DNA of 64,000 nt from Elmis aenea. Lineage: Eukaryota; Arthropoda; Insecta; Coleoptera; Elmidae. The DNA is taken from contig OX393577.1 in the NCBI GenBank assembly GCA_947652605.1, positions 29,701,466 to 29,765,465 on the forward strand. Direction: 5' to 3'. Position numbers and translations under genes: made by a program. Positions 1-15,000 of this stretch are shown here, one piece after another. Numbering within the stretch: position 1 is the first letter of the stretch; the number at the start of each line of letters is the position of its first letter. The notes beneath the pieces are model-generated. The model was not told the DNA's origin, did no database searches, and was given only the letters and a program-made list of their open reading frames with translations.

Positions 1-507
1 CATTAAAGACATTTGAGGAGTCGGGTGAGTGCAGTAAAAGACCTAAGACAGAAAAGCTACCTAGATTGAGACGAATTAATATTTGCTGCACAAAGCTTGG
101 AAGAGATGCATCGAAAATACTAAAATAAATAATAGGTAGTTCACCAAAACAAGCAAAAAAAAAGAAAACATATTTAAGATCTTATAAAAGCGAATTTTTA
201 CCTTTGTTGTAGCTCTTATAGTTATGAAACTATTTAAAATTTAAAAAATCGATCTTCAGTTTTATAGAAATATTAGTTGAGGACATAGGTCAATTTTTAT
301 AATGGTATCAGATTTATTTCTAAATTCTGCACAAATTAGCTTATTTAGAGGTTTTTGTATATTTAATAATGAAAAAGTCTCCCATACAATTGGTTAAAAA
401 TGGGCACCCTGTACAAGATGGTCCACATAGAAGGGCCCCTATTGGGATCTCGTAAACGGTTAGAGCTACAAAAAAGTTTAAATTAGACAAATTATTTCCT
501 TTTTTAA
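1..507. other. Intergenic AT-rich sequence with repeat fragment
   Basis: No gene seen. 403-470 (GCACCCTGTACAAGATGGTC, then a GGGATCTCGTAAACGGTTAG stretch) is a decayed fragment of the repeat family found complete at 51567-52017. Confidence 0.5.
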
Positions 508-872
508 CAGGGGTTTGGAGCGGAGCTCGGAGCAGTGGAGCAATGGGTTTTTGCTCGGAGCAAATAATTTTGGTTGCTCCACTGCTCCAGTTTATGAAAA
601 ATTAAAAAAAAAAACTACTTTTTTTTCCTTTTTTTCAACTTTTGAAGATCAATAATCTGTTTCTTTAAACATTTATTTAACTTCACTTGTTTGTTAGGGC
701 CAAATATTGTTATTTTTGACCAACTTATACATATCCGACAAAATTAAAGCTTTATTTTTAAAAACAATTTTTTTTAAAAATGTTCACAATATTTGGAGCA
801 TGGAGGGAAGCTGGAGCAGGCTTTTGATGCCGGAGTGGAGCGATTAAAAAATTGGACTGCTCCAAACCCCTG
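508..872. mobile_element. hAT-type non-autonomous element
   Basis: Ends CAGGGGTTTGGAGC and GCTCCAAACCCCTG are perfect inverted repeats. Flanks TTTTTTAA (500-507) and CTTTTTAA (873-880) match at 7 of 8 positions, the 8-bp target duplication of hAT elements. The interior repeats GGAGC/GCTCC many times and has no coding frame. Confidence 0.85.
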
Positions 873-969
873 CTTTTTAAGCTAAGTTTTTAAGACCTAT
901 TCAGTAATCCTTTAATGTTTTAAAAAAATTCCATGGCATACTAGGTAGTAAACAAAAATCAAAATGGGC

Positions 970-1390
970 ATTTTTTTAAATCGTTAATAACTCGGTTGTA
1001 CTTGATGGTACAAAAATATTTTTCGAGAAAAAGTTGTAGTTTTTTTACGCACTAAAAATGAAAGCATTCATTTGTTTCAATATTGTTTTAATTCTTAGAT
1101 AATTTACAAACTTGTATTTTTTATATGAAAATCATAGTTGGCTATGACCTCATGAATAAGCATTTTTTCCTGGTTTCAATAATATAAGGCTTGATGTATT
1201 TATTTTGATATTTACGCTCAAAACAAATAATATTCATCAAAAAGTCCCTATGAAGCTATAGAGTGCCATGAATTTAACCAATATTGAAACAAATGAGTGT
1301 TTCCATTTTAAAAAAATTATAACTTTTTTCCCAAAAATATTTTTGTACCATCAATTATAAAGTATAACCGAGTTATTAACGATTAAAAAT
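970..1390. repeat. Palindromic repeat, about 420 bp
   Basis: The left arm (TCGTTAATAACTCGGTTGTA at 981) matches the reverse complement of the right arm (CCGAGTTATTAACGATTAAA near 1369-1388) with small differences along about 120 bp. No coding frame and no certain target duplication. Confidence 0.75.
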
Positions 1391-2855
1391 TTGGTTTGGT
1401 TTGGTAATATTTAAATTTTCGGTTTTCGGTCCTATTCATGATTTCTAATTTTATGATTCAGTATCCTGTTCAGCATAAAGGGTTCATTCTGTTTTGGTTT
1501 AATATTTTTAAATCGACTTGCTGTAAAAGTGTTGGTCAAAAATAAGTATGCAATAAAATATATTGCGATTAACCAAATAATTGCAGCAGATCGATCCAGC
1601 TTTATGATCATTTAATATACGAACTACAAAGAAATTATAACCATGTGATTGTAGGTACTAGACAATTTATTATTTTTCTGAATACATTAATCACAAAATA
1701 TAAGGTACAATTACTCTGTAAATGCATAAATCCTAGTAATAATAATTAGTTACAAGCATGAATAATGAGTTATTATTCAATGAACTTTAATTTACGATCA
1801 ATCTTATGTATATCACATGAAAATACATATAAGGATAAGGCTTGATTTGTAGTTTATCTCACCTTTAGAATTTTAAATACAGGTTTACTAATCTAAATTG
1901 GTGGCTTGGATGGTTAAAGTAAAATGAAAAAGGCAGTTACTGGAAAAACATAGTATGCATATTGTAACATTGTGCTACGGAAGTTCAAAATGAATTTAAC
2001 CGATACCTACAAAATTGTCTAGTGTGTATCTATGGTTCAGCCACCAAGATAGATTTGTGGATTTACATAGTATATTTATTTATATTTTACAGGCAGTCAG
2101 TCACCCATAGTCACCTAGTTAAACATGCATGAAAAAAATTATTATCATTAACTTTACTTGATTATGCTTCCTTCCATATTTTTCAACAATAGTTTTTAAA
2201 GTATTTATTTCTCCTTTTTTCTGAGCAACATAAATTATAATATGGTTGATAATAGTTGCAATTAGAAGTATTCTTTTTTAAATGTTTAAAAATATGTGTT
2301 AAAGCTACGTAAACTTAATACTTTTCTAATAGCAGATCGATTAAATCTAGGTGATTTTAATTTTATGTGCTTTTGCTGACAAATACTTTTCAGTCTATAC
2401 ATTTTTCTGCTATCCTATAATCTCTGTTATTAAATCTTATAAAGCTATGATAATTCCAGAAATGTTTGGTTATATTGCACTCATGATTAGCCTATCGTTT
2501 TCTCAACTATGTAGAAAGAATGTGTAATCATGAAGGATAATAAATAATTTATCATTTTATTGCAAACATATGTCTAAATAAATGATTAGTTTACTTCATA
2601 ACATCAAGCAAACTACATATTACTAGTATGATAAAATCATCAATTAGTTAAGAAACAATAAGCTAAAAAGCAACAGTTCTTTTTAGTACATACCCTGTTC
2701 ATAAACGGTACAAAAAATCAGTTGTGTTTGTTCACTACTGCAAATTTTTATTCTACTAGCATTGTTCTGAGGTGGTTGTTATTTTTTTTTTTAATGAACA
2801 AAAAACATATTTCTTTACAACGAATGTTACTTGTTAAATTTAAATTATAAATCAA
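1391..2855. other. Sequence downstream of fry, nothing recognised
   Basis: AT-rich with short poorly ordered ORFs only. The part nearest 2855 may include fry 3' UTR if the AATAAA at 2856-2861 is bypassed. Confidence 0.4.
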
Positions 2856-2861
2856 TTTATT
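2856..2861 (-). terminator. Putative fry polyadenylation signal
   Basis: AATAAA on the minus strand, 32 nt after the fry stop codon. The true cleavage site is not visible and longer 3' UTRs are possible in this AT-rich sequence. Confidence 0.5.
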
Positions 2862-2893
2862 TTATAATCATAATTAAAGAAACCAAAAAAGAA

Positions 2894-3042
2894 TTAGTCT
2901 TTGGTTTGGCTAGTAAGAGATATATCAGATTGATCACGTTCTTTCATGATGCTTTCTAAATCGGAAACAGCAGCAGAAACTTGAAACAATCTTCCAAATA
3001 CATCACCCAAGTCAGTATCTTGGTTTGTTATTATGTAGCAAT
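2894..3042 (-). CDS. fry: fry terminal coding exon
   Basis: Acceptor TTTTACAG at 3043. Joined in phase 1 it reads [20 protein letters not shown], then a short acidic helix, ending ISLTSQTKD and a TAA stop at 2894-2896. The 2.2-kb intron before it (3043-5233) holds a hAT-type element and a SINE. Confidence 0.9.
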
Positions 3043-6000
3043 CTGTAAAAGTTAGTACATTTATTTAATATCACAGTACAGTTTTATCATGTTGTGTTTA
3101 TACAAAACAAACTTTTAATGCAGTTTAAAAAAATCAAATCAGTTAAAAATTACAAAAGTGTTGAAATGGGTTTTACTAGAATACAAATATTTAGTGTTTC
3201 CACTATAACAGGAGTGGTCAACATTTAGTTATGTGCGAGCGACTTTTTTGACATTGGTAGCCTAAAAAATTAGTTTTTGCAAAAAATAAAACATGAACAT
3301 TTAAACCACATTAGGATTTTATATGGATAATATAAGCCACAAAAAATAAAAGAGCAAATATTTAAATTTTAAATATTTATAAGAAATTTAGAATTTCTTG
3401 GGTCTAGCAATATTTTTAAAATTCAATGCGTATGAAGATGCAAAACAGCAAACATTAATTCAACAGAAGATCGTCTAAAAATTACATCGTTAAGGACCAG
3501 TAGATTGTGATCCAAGGGTTAAACGCCCCTGCATTATGGCATTTTATTTACATATTCTCAAATGATTAAAACATTAAACATTTCATTATTCATTAGTGTT
3601 AAGCTTTAAATACTTTTTAGAAACAAATGACTGTAGGCAATAATATGTAAATGAATTTTTTTGTTTTTGCGTTAGTGTAAAGTAAGTGCAGTAGCGTAGG
3701 GAGGGGGGCGGTTGGGTGTCGGCGGTTCGCCCCGGACGGCACTTTTTTTGGGGCGGTACTTTTAGTCTACCGAAATAGGGTAAAAATGAAAATATCGGGG
3801 TAATGAAGAGACAGTAGATATAATAATCAGTACCGGCACTTGCGCTATTACATTTATAAAAATTAATTTAAAAAAAAAAGGAATTCGTATCGAAGTTAGA
3901 GGATAAAATGGGCTACTTGACCTTGCTTTACTGAAAAACCGCCCCCTTGTAGCGATAGAAATTCCAAGTACCTAATAAAACTTATGATAGGCTACCAATC
4001 ATTCAATAAAATAATGAAACAATTCATTTATTTTAGGCATTAAATTCCATGCATTTTTAAACTCTATTGTAACAGGGATTTTTTATCCTTATTAAAAATA
4101 TTTTCGTGGGAGTGGGGGCGATCTGATTAGAGAAAATAAAAATCAGAAAAGGTTCTCCCGTAAAACTGTAATTTTGGAAGATGGTAAAGTATCTACATTA
4201 TCTAACTTTGCATTAAAACACGTTTGAACGTCTAAAATTAAAAAAAAATCGCTTGCGGCGCATTTTGTTCCCCCCCCCACTTTTTTGTGTTGATCTCTGT
4301 TTGCTTTGGGAAAAATAAAAAGTTTGCAACCGTTATTTATAGGGGCGGCAAATTCAGGGACCGCCCCGGGCGGCACAAACTCCAGCTACGCCACTGAGTA
4401 AGTGGTACACCTGATATTACTTTTTTTTTTATCACAGACGCTTAGCAGAGTTGTTACTAGCTCATCATGGGACACTTTTTTTTTTTTACTGATTTATTTT
4501 ACTTCGGCATGTTTTCGCTGCTATGGCTAATCACCGAAGTGGAAGAGAAGGGAACTAGGATTAGGTGAGTAAGGGTAGAGGGTGTGGAAGTACTGCCACA
4601 GAATTTGCCTATAGTAGGTAGGGGAAACCACCTGAAACCCCTACGATGACAGACGGCCGCGGGATTCGAACCCACGCCTCCCGACTTTACTCGCTAGGTT
4701 GCATACCAACCGGCCACCGAGCTCGGTATCAAGGGACACTTAAAAACTAAACTAATCACGATACAAATGATTTTTTTCTATAGTTATAGAAAAGTGTTTC
4801 ATGAATTTTAAAGTTGCATTCGATTATACATTTGAAGAATAAAGGCGTGCTTGTATTATTTTATTTACAACTTGTTTATTATTTTAATCAGCAAGATTTT
4901 TGACTTTCTTTCAGAAATAAATATGCACAGGATTGCTAATCGTACATTGTCACAGTACAACTTTTTTGTTTTTTGATCATGATATTCGGCGAAACACTGA
5001 ATTGTTAGAAAAGTATTTAACAATGAAAATTAAAACAGTGTATGTGCACATAACCTTGATCTAGTGTTCGTTTCTTTAGTAACCGAAAGTTAACTTTGTA
5101 CTCCATATTACTTTCTATTCCTATAAAGATTATTTGGTTGTAAGCTCAGTTTGTTAAAGTTAAGTATAAAACAATTTTCAACTACTGTTTCTAAATCTAA
5201 TCAAAATTATTATTTACTTGGTAACAAGCTTACCTGGCTTATCATGGACAATTCTTTTGCAAAATAAGTGTAGAATTAAATCTATATCGTCCTGCAAGTC
5301 CATGCTCGAATCGACTTCTCGATACAAATGATTGCGATTATGTTTTACAAATGACAGGGCTGCAGACCATTTTTCTCGTATAATTAGTTCTTGAAGATTT
5401 GTTTCCAAGTCTTCAATGCTTGTAAGAGCTGGAGAGGTAGTAGTTGAAGATACTGGAGTCGGGGTGCCTCCATCAGCTTCTGTGTCTTCGATTGCTCTAT
5501 TTAAAGCACTTCTTATTTGCATAAGTTCAGATGTTATATCTTTTAACTAAAACATTGAAACGTAACATTTCAGATGTCATCATAATAATTAAATGAAAGT
5601 TTTTTTTTTGTACCTCAGAACTATTTAAACTGGAATTTAAAGTCGAGATCATTTTGTTGGCAGCTTCAACTAATAATAATAATTGAAAATGCATTTTATA
5701 GAGAGCCCTTCCTAGGTCAAGTAAATATTCTTCATTGCGAGAATCAGGTTGTTGCCCACTTAATAATTCTAACTTTATTGAAGTTTTCACTGCATCTGAA
5801 AACTACCAAAAATTGATTTAATAGAGATTACAAGGGTCCAGAAAACTGAAAGGCTTTATCAAGTTGTTTCTATAAACATAACTTACCATAGTTGCCTGAT
5901 CTTTTTTATCACAAAAAGTTTCCAAATGTTCTTGTACTTCAAGCATCCCATAACGAAGAGATTCAGTCAGTCTTGTATTATTTAACGAAGAAGGATTGAA

Positions 6001-9000
6001 CCAGATAAAATGTATGGGTAATATTCTGAGGGATATTATATCTATCATAGAATTCAGTCTTGAACTAATTAATTTAATAGTAGGCTGACTACTCGACGCA
6101 TATTGGATCAAGTAGGTACACGATTCTCGTGTAATACTTATTGTGGTTTTGGCAATATTCTGCAAATTAAAATAATGAATGAACTCCCAAATATCAACTA
6201 ATTAATGACCAGAATTTAAAGTGGAGGACATAAATTGTCAAGTAATATTTACCCTCACAAGCCGTTGTAGCTGATGGAATAACTCTAAAGTGTTAGCAGC
6301 CTGTGAATTTGTACTTTGCACATAAGATATCCATGATTCGAGAGTATCATTTCGAGGAGTCGATCGAATATTAATTAAGGCTGAAAGATTAGGTGACGGA
6401 TTGCATGGAGTAACATCACCCAAATCTCCAGCACTGGAACCACTATAAAAACATAAAAAAACTTACATGAAAACGAGTTAACGAGTAATGATTTATGTAT
6501 AATTACCTCGTATCTGAACGAGTGCTTGAATCACGTCTTGTTCTATGTTCTCCAAGGCTTAAAGAAGAAGGTGGAAAAACGGCACTTCCAACAGCTGAGC
6601 TATTTTCAAACTCTGGAGCAACTGCAATTTCATCAAGAGGAGACTCCGAACCAATTTCATCATCAGATGATTCTTCTGTAACTACCCGCTGAAAATATTT
6701 AAATAAATAAAACAATTCAACACACAATTATTCTGAAAACACTTTTTTTGTAAGAATAACACCAAAAAACACAAGTTACAGCAACAGTAATTATTATTAA
6801 CAGAATATACAACTTCACCAAAAATAAAACAAAAGCAAAACAAAACACTCACATTGTGATTAAACGGACACACGTGTACCTTTCTAGCAGTTAGAACAGG
6901 AGTTTTTTCACTTATACTTTCTTCAAGTTGCTTTATACTGGGCTGTTCTTCTTCTCCTTCACTTAATGGTCGCCGTCTTACGCCCCAGTTAAAATTATCT
7001 GTACTTTCACCCTAAAAACAAAAAAGTTATATAGATACATATATTTATCGATAATTCTGTTTTAAATACCTCAATACTTTCACTTTCATATTCTAAGAAA
7101 TCAAAGTCTTTAAAGACTCCAAAATCAGTAGCTGCATCATCTCTTCGAGACCCACCACTGAGATCATTGTTGGCTGCAGAAACTTCTTCCGTGCTAGAAG
7201 CCATGCTTGATTGTCTTTCCATCAAATCAGAACTTTGACTAAATATTACCTATAAGCAATTTCCAGTTAAAAAATAATCACGATTTATTAAAATACTTAA
7301 GATTAATGACATCATTATTTTTAAAATATACTCCTGGTTGATAATTATAAAAATATACTTACAGACGGACTTTTTGGTAATCCCACTCGTTGACCACATG
7401 CTGTAAGCAGGTTAACTAGGCATTCTCTAACACGTCCCTAAAATTACAGAGTATAAAAAATACAATAAACTGTAAATACTAAAATTAACTTCAATTTTCA
7501 TTAATTAATGCGAAAAAATAATTATATTCCTTTTGAAAATCACAAAACAGAATAATATAGTAATGATACGTTTTTGGTAATAAACAAGTTTCTCCATCTT
7601 GCTTATTAAGCGAGATACCCATGTAGTCCCATCGAATTTGGACCACCCTGTACACATTTAAAAGCAACAACAATAAAATATTTTTAACTTGAAATATGTT
7701 ATTTTGATTCATAATCTTTGGCCAACACAATTTGCAGTCAAAATTTACAATTTACTTTAAACAATTATTATTTAGATATAAGTTGGATGATGAAAAAATC
7801 TGGATTGTTCTACTTCATATACAGGTTGTTTCACTTTTTGATGGAGCACTATTGCTATTCCATGGCAACATTGATTATATCTTAGATTTTGAAATTTTTT
7901 AGTTATTATGCTTATTTTTGTATATAACCATACAAAATATTACATCATTGTAAGGAGAAAAAGCTAATCTTTATATCAGTCATCACCTAGTTAGACTGCC
8001 GTTTAAATAAAAGTTGTTTCATTAAATATCTCGCACAGGGGTTGCATGATGTAACGCCCAAATTTAAGGAGCATGTTCCTTGAGCCAATTTAAGCAAAAA
8101 ATGTTGTATAAACCATAGTCCAACACTCGATGGTTATCGAGTTATAGACCTTTAATTAACCCTTTCAGCCCGAAGACCGTATATTTCTGCAATAAAATTT
8201 TGTGACCAACTGCCGAAGGCCGTGTTTTATCGAACTTATTATATTTAGACGACGAACACCGTACGCTTCCGTTTGATAAGTTAAAATACGTTTATTAGGC
8301 TCTATAGATTCGTGTAAATTCGTTTAAACTCGCGTGCATATCAGTGCATTAGTCAGTCTCAGTTCTAACGTGTTTATTGTGCTTATAGTTGATTTTATTT
8401 TAAAATACAAAGGTAATTATTATATTTTATTTAACAGTTTAGTAAAATTCCAACAGAAGAAGGAAGTAAACAAAAAGTTAGAAGATGCGTTGTTTGTAGT
8501 AAGCATGATAAAAGATTGCAATGCTCCTCTTTGCATAATTTCCTGTTTCAAAATTTATTATTGTAAATGTAATTACTAACAAACATTTTTGATTATAATT
8601 TTTAGAAAATAAACAGATAAAATTGAATATGTATTTTTATTTCTAACCGTGTTGATGATTACGTATAATATTCGAGTAGTGAGACCGCGGAACGTATTTT
8701 GCCGAAGACAATTTGATAATTTCCTGTTTCGAAATTTATCATTGTAAACGTAATTACTAACAAACATGTTTGATTATAATTTTTTGAAAATAAACATATA
8801 AAATTGAATATGTGTTTTTATTTCTAACAGTGTTTATAATTACGTATAATATTCGAGTAGTGAGACCGAGGAACGTATTTTGCCGAAGACAATTTGATAC
8901 AATGACGAAGGCCGTACGATTCCGCAAACTTCTAAAATAGCCCGTCATACGGGCATTTCCAATAAAAAAGCAGTCAGGGCTGAAATGGTTAAAGTTTATA

Positions 9001-12000
9001 AAAAAAAGATCAATTTCAACATAAAAAAGTATGAAATACCGCTTTTATCTTCTAAAATATTGATTTAACAACAAAATATTTTTTATAAAATTCGGATTGG
9101 CATTTTTTCTGCGCCTTATGGTGTAATCGATTTTGTGTTGTTAACCTATTCGGGGCTCTTGACAAGTATACTCGCCAAATTTTTACACGGCCCAAGGTGC
9201 TCGAGACGAGTTAACTTGCCCGAACGTTACCGCATGTGAAAGTTAGGCGCACTGCAGGCACAGAAAAACTAAAAGCATTGTGCAACGAAAAGGTTAAATA
9301 CTTGATCTTTTTGAAAGTGCTACATTGCTGAAAATTTTCAAAAACAAGTGAATTATTCCAAAAAGGTTAATTTTAGGCATATATGACCTTTCACATGTTA
9401 TAAAGTACCTACCTTTAAAGAGGAATCTAAAAATGTAATAATTTACAGGGTGTTCTATTTAAAATAACTAGGTAGATTGCCATAATAAATAAACCGTAAA
9501 AAACAAAACAAAATCGAGTACACCATAAGGTGCAGAAAAAATAGCGATGAATCTTTTATAAAAAACATTTTGTTGTTGTGTATAGTTAAAAATAATTTAT
9601 GGTTATGTAGTAAATTACCACAAACAACTAATGTATAACACTTTTTTTTTTGTAAAGTTATCACAAGACGAGATATTGGTCCATTACGTTGCTTTTTGTA
9701 CACACTGTATACGTATCATTATTATTAAGTAAATTCATTTGTGACCATATAAATAATTTATTCTGGAAATATCTGTATTACGGAATCAATTGTAATAAAA
9801 TTTGACTACAGTTGTATTGTTTTATAGTTTCACTTTAGTACATTTACTTAAAGTTACCTGAGACATCCATGGTCGTTTCCAACCAGAAAGAGGTGCTGTG
9901 TCTGCAGGACTCAATGAACAAGATCGTCTTGGAGAAGCCATTGGTTTAGAAGAGATGGTGTTATCTTCTGCTTTTGCCAACAGTCTTCTCCCAATCACTG
10001 GAGTTTGTGAAAGATCAAACGTAAATTCCATTGTACGTCCTATAAACAATAATAATAGTTATCAGCCACAGAAAATAACATGCAAATAACATTTATACCA
10101 GGTAACTCCTTTTTAGTAAAATTGTCGCTATCTGTGAATGATGGATGTGGTGCAGAAGTTATAAAGCCTTCCCAGTGACTGTGGTGCATCGATATTGGTG
10201 GTGCTACCAAAGAACTAGATCTGGTAACAACCAGTTTTAAAATTTTTAGCGCCTCCTTCCAATTTGGACCTTCAATATATTTTGCTATAACTCTCAAGAG
10301 ATCAGCATTTATTGGTTGTGCAGATGCAGAAGCTAAATCAACATAATGTAAAATACAATGGATGATGTTAAGGATTGGCAGCTGCAAATTTGTTGGGCCC
10401 TTTTCCAGTACTTCTATGAGGAATGCTAACATATTTAGACTTAAATGGGAATATGTATCGTGCAAATATTTAACTACGCATTTTGTCCATTGAAAGCTCT
10501 CTTTACTGAAAGTTCTGTGGCTGTAGAGATTCATTACAGTTCCTAAATTTTCAAGTTTTTTGCTTTTCTCCACACTCACCTGTAAAATAATTAGTATTAG
10601 TAAACTGGTGTGGTCAGTAAATTACTTTTGCCATACATTGTGTGCTTATAAAAAGTTTAAAGTACTGCAACGGGCATTCTAATTTTTGTTTACGATGTGT
10701 GTCAAAATTAGGGTTGTTAGATATGATCATAACCGGAATGAGAGGCGAGATCTGAACCCCCCCTAGCTTGAGGGAAATTAAAAAAACCTTTTAAAAAATG
10801 TATTTTAAAGGTATTTTCATACAGGATAAAAATATCTAGGGGTGTGATTGCCCCCCCCCCCTTTGTACCCGTCACTGAACTTATGCAATCCATTATGTAC
10901 TAAGCGCAATTTTCTGGAGTGTTTTTACTAGTTATGATAAACCGGGACATTCGACGGTCTCAAAACCTCCTTTCGGGACACAGGGATTTGAGGCTCCAAA
11001 TCGAAACAATCCCAGAAAACCGGGAAGTCTGACAACTCTAGTACCAAAATCAAGTAGATGATCTTTGATGAAAGTATTTACATCATACAAATAACCACAG
11101 CAATTATACAATTTGAATGTATAACTGGCTCAAAATCACCTAGGTCGAAAATTTCAAGATTGGTTTTATGTCGAAAAATATTACAAGCTATAATCATGAA
11201 AATTAGTTTATATTGTCACTAAACTTGTGTTTAAACAATACCTTGATAGGGCAAGCATAGAATTCATTACTTTTTTTGTAATATTGCTTTTAAATAGAGC
11301 CTTCGCTAAAAACTGTCATTTCGAGAACGTTTTTGAAAAGATAATGAAATGTCCAAAAAATACTCAAGTATGTTTTTTTATTGCTTTATACAATAGGGGG
11401 GAATATATTAATCAATATTAAATTTAAAAAAAATAAAAATAATACATAAAAAACACTTTTAAAGTAAAATACATCAAAAAACGAAGATAAAGTTTTTTTT
11501 TCTTCATATCAAATAATAATAAAATAAAAATATCAATAACTTTTACAATTAAATTAACTGTACATGCATAGAAGTAAAGTTTTTTAATATAACTACGATC
11601 TTTTTTTTATAAAGATATCTAAAATTTTATGTATTTTACGTAATTTTAGTAACGTTCTCGGAAATGATCAGGCCTTGCCGGAATGACACGTGTGTTCGGT
11701 GAATGACGATATTGATATAGGGTACAGTAGGTGTACACTAAAGTGTATATTGAAATCATGAATTTAAAAAATTATAGTTATTTATTTATTGCCATAGGGT
11801 TTGCATTGTATATATTACATATTACTTAGAATTTTTCTAAAACATCAATATCAGTTTCGAAATAATAATATTCTCGATTCTGTTCTTTTTTCAGTAATGG
11901 TGTCGGAATAGTACTAATTATTTGCTGAAAGCTAATATAAGACACATCATTTAATTCTAGATTGAATTTTCTGGTATTACGCACTGATCTTAATAAAGTT

Positions 12001-15000
12001 ACTAGGATTTCCCCGTCATCGTTATCAACACATGTCTGACAGGTAGCAACATATCTATAATGGGTATTTGCCTTTTGAGTAGGTACTTTGTCCGGGAACG
12101 TTCCCGAACTGACCGTTCACGAAATGACGATTTCAAATAAACGCGCGCGTTTTTTTTTACGGCGGCCTCTTAGACGCGGTCTGGCACGGTGAATGTAAAA
12201 TATTTGAGGTTATTTTGTTAATATTGTACTCTAAAAAAAAAAATTCCAGCATTTTACACTAATAAATGCATTCCCGGGATGACGCACTATTGATGTACGC
12301 TCTGTAAATATAATGAATTGAAAGGTATTTACCACTTAATTATAATTTATTTGTTGAAAAACACGGTGACAACCGGTTATTATAATATTTTCTCCCACTA
12401 CGGAGCCCTAGCACTTAATGGCTGCGTTCAATTTAAATTATTTTCCGCCAATTACAGCTGCGTTACCTGAAATGATGCATACGCTGTCGGACAAAATATT
12501 TTAGCATATTTCTATTTAAAAATAAAGCTTTTTTTAAATAACATTTCCAAAATCTAGTTATTTGATAAAAAAAACTGTTGATAAGAAATGGAAACTGTTT
12601 AATATCGATAAATTTATATGATTTCTTGAAGTTTGTTTTTAAAGATCGTACTTTAGGACGCGTTCTCGAAATGACTTTCCGTATGTATATTTTCAAATAA
12701 AATAAAATATAATTTACTTTTAAAGTGTATTGTATGATGTACAGTTAAAACGAATCAATTTTAATGTTTCATTATGTTTATTTGCTCAATAAAGTTACGA
12801 TTTTAGTAATTTATTTGCTGGCGAAGCAAATTTTCCACCTTGGTGATTTTGAGCCAACTGTATAAAATGTGTTATAATAATAAACACGCACACACATCGA
12901 CATAATTCCGAAAATTGTTAAAACATTTTCAGGGGGTCTTAAAAAATATAAATCCTTAGCAATCTCAAGTTTGAAAATTTTCGTGATCACAATGCTTTTT
13001 TCGTTCTACGTATGGCAAAAGTAATATAAGCTTAAAAAATTAAACAATTACTTGAGCTATATTATCGGCACTTCTAATGCATAATTCATTAGCATCTTCA
13101 TAATTAAGAAGCATGTATGGTAAAAGCGCTATAACGTTCATTGGAAAAGCTATACTTTGAGATGGATCCACCACTACTAAATCAAGAAGAGGTGTAAACT
13201 GTGACAGCAGGGCCACTACCGGTTCATAGATATTGGCATGCGTACAACCCTGAAAATATCAATCATAAATCTGTAACTACTAAAGTTTACATTTAATTTA
13301 CTTTTAAAAGAAGCGCATGCACTCCTGGAAATGAGTTCCACCGTAATTGTAACTGTAATTTCTCAACTTTATCACGAGCATCTGGACGATCCAAGGGCAG
13401 TCTATACAACACCCTTGCTAATAACCTCAGGGCCAAGAGAAATTCGTGCTCATAATCTGATTCTAAAAGTGATACAGACAACCAGAACAATTGAGCCAAA
13501 ATAGTTAATTTATCATCCTGTGAGGCAGAATCTCCCAATAGTTTTAAGCTTTGTGCAGATTGTGACCTCGGTAAATTAGCCCCAAATTTACTCTTTTCTG
13601 GTTCTCCAGTTGTTCTTCCTCTTAGATCTTTACCATCACTAGCTGGAGATCGAGATGCTTTTCGAGGATTATATGATGATACCGAATAGCTTGTACTACG
13701 CATATGTCCAGGCTGATTTAAGTAAGAGAAAGGCGGCATTATATCTCCACCACCAATAACATTGCCATAAGGAGCTCGTTTACCTCCTAATTCTTTATTA
13801 TTTAAATTGGGTGTCGACTTAAAGAAGTCTTTCATAAGGTCTAACGGTCGAAAATCTGATTCCAAAGAGTCTACAGCTGCCTCGAGTGTTAGCAACAATT
13901 CTGTAACATATCCTTGCATATCTTCTCCTTGTTCAGCCACCGTCTCAACCAAACGACTTAAAATATCAGAGAGCATACGTGAAGTAATCGGTACTCGAAG
14001 TGCTCTAAATATTTGAAGTGAACGACCTGCATAATGTCTAGAAGAACAACTTAATCCTAGTTGCAAGGCAGAATTGGCCCATCTTTCATTAACATGTGCA
14101 TTGGGTAAGGATTCTCGGAAGACCCTTAATACATGCTGTAGGAATATGTCTATTTGATCTGCACTCCGCACTAACCAAACTTTGGCAGTTATATCTTCAT
14201 AATTCCAAAGAGGTTGATTCGGCTTTGTACACAAAAAATTAATTAACGACTTTATTACATCAGATATTGGTAAATTTGGACCAGGTTCTGGACCATTCCA
14301 TGATGAGGTATCTTCAGGTGTTACAATAACAGGCAGAACATTTGTGTCCATAGCAATTTCTGAAAAATGAATACCATAGGAATGATAGTCAAATTTAAAA
14401 AAATAATGCCCACCTGCTGAGCTAGCGGTCAATGTAGGAGAACTACTTTCTTTATTAACTGCAACGATTTCTGTACTAGTTGCTGCGATACCCTGAAGAT
14501 AGCTGTCAAACACAATGTCTGGTTCTACAAGTTTAAACAAAACAGAATTATTAAAAAATAATTTGCAACACCAACAACAAAACTGATCACTTGTGGTGGC
14601 ACAATGAGTTTACCTATGAATACATGTTGTATGACTGGCAATGCTGTTGTAGGTAATCCCAGTCCTAGCTGATTGCTTTTACTATTTAACAGTATATGAG
14701 CAACAATAAGGTGATCATTATGTTGCGCCAATACAATAAGAAGATTCAGCAAAAGTTGTTTGCAGTGATGATACACCAATGGTTTGGTGTGATCTAGTCC
14801 CAAAAATAATATATGTAACATTAAAGGAACATGAATTGTCCAATCTATTTCAAGTCCATCCACTACTACATCACAAAGTAACATCACAGCAACATTGCAT
14901 CTAAAAAAAAAAAAAAATGAACATGTACATAAACAGTAGTAAATTTAGTCACAATATTTACCTATGGAATCCTGAGATTGGTTGTGAACTATCTGGTAAA

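Noticed and set aside
4618..4732. tRNA-like sequence with good A and B boxes
   Set aside because: It lacks a proper tRNA fold and has a SINE body, a poly-A end and a target duplication.
6495..6692. Plus-strand open frame opposite fry exon 18
   Set aside because: Shadow of the exon; the minus-strand frame has the splice sites and family match.
13807..14016. Plus-strand frame within fry exon 11
   Set aside because: Antisense shadow of a long conserved exon.
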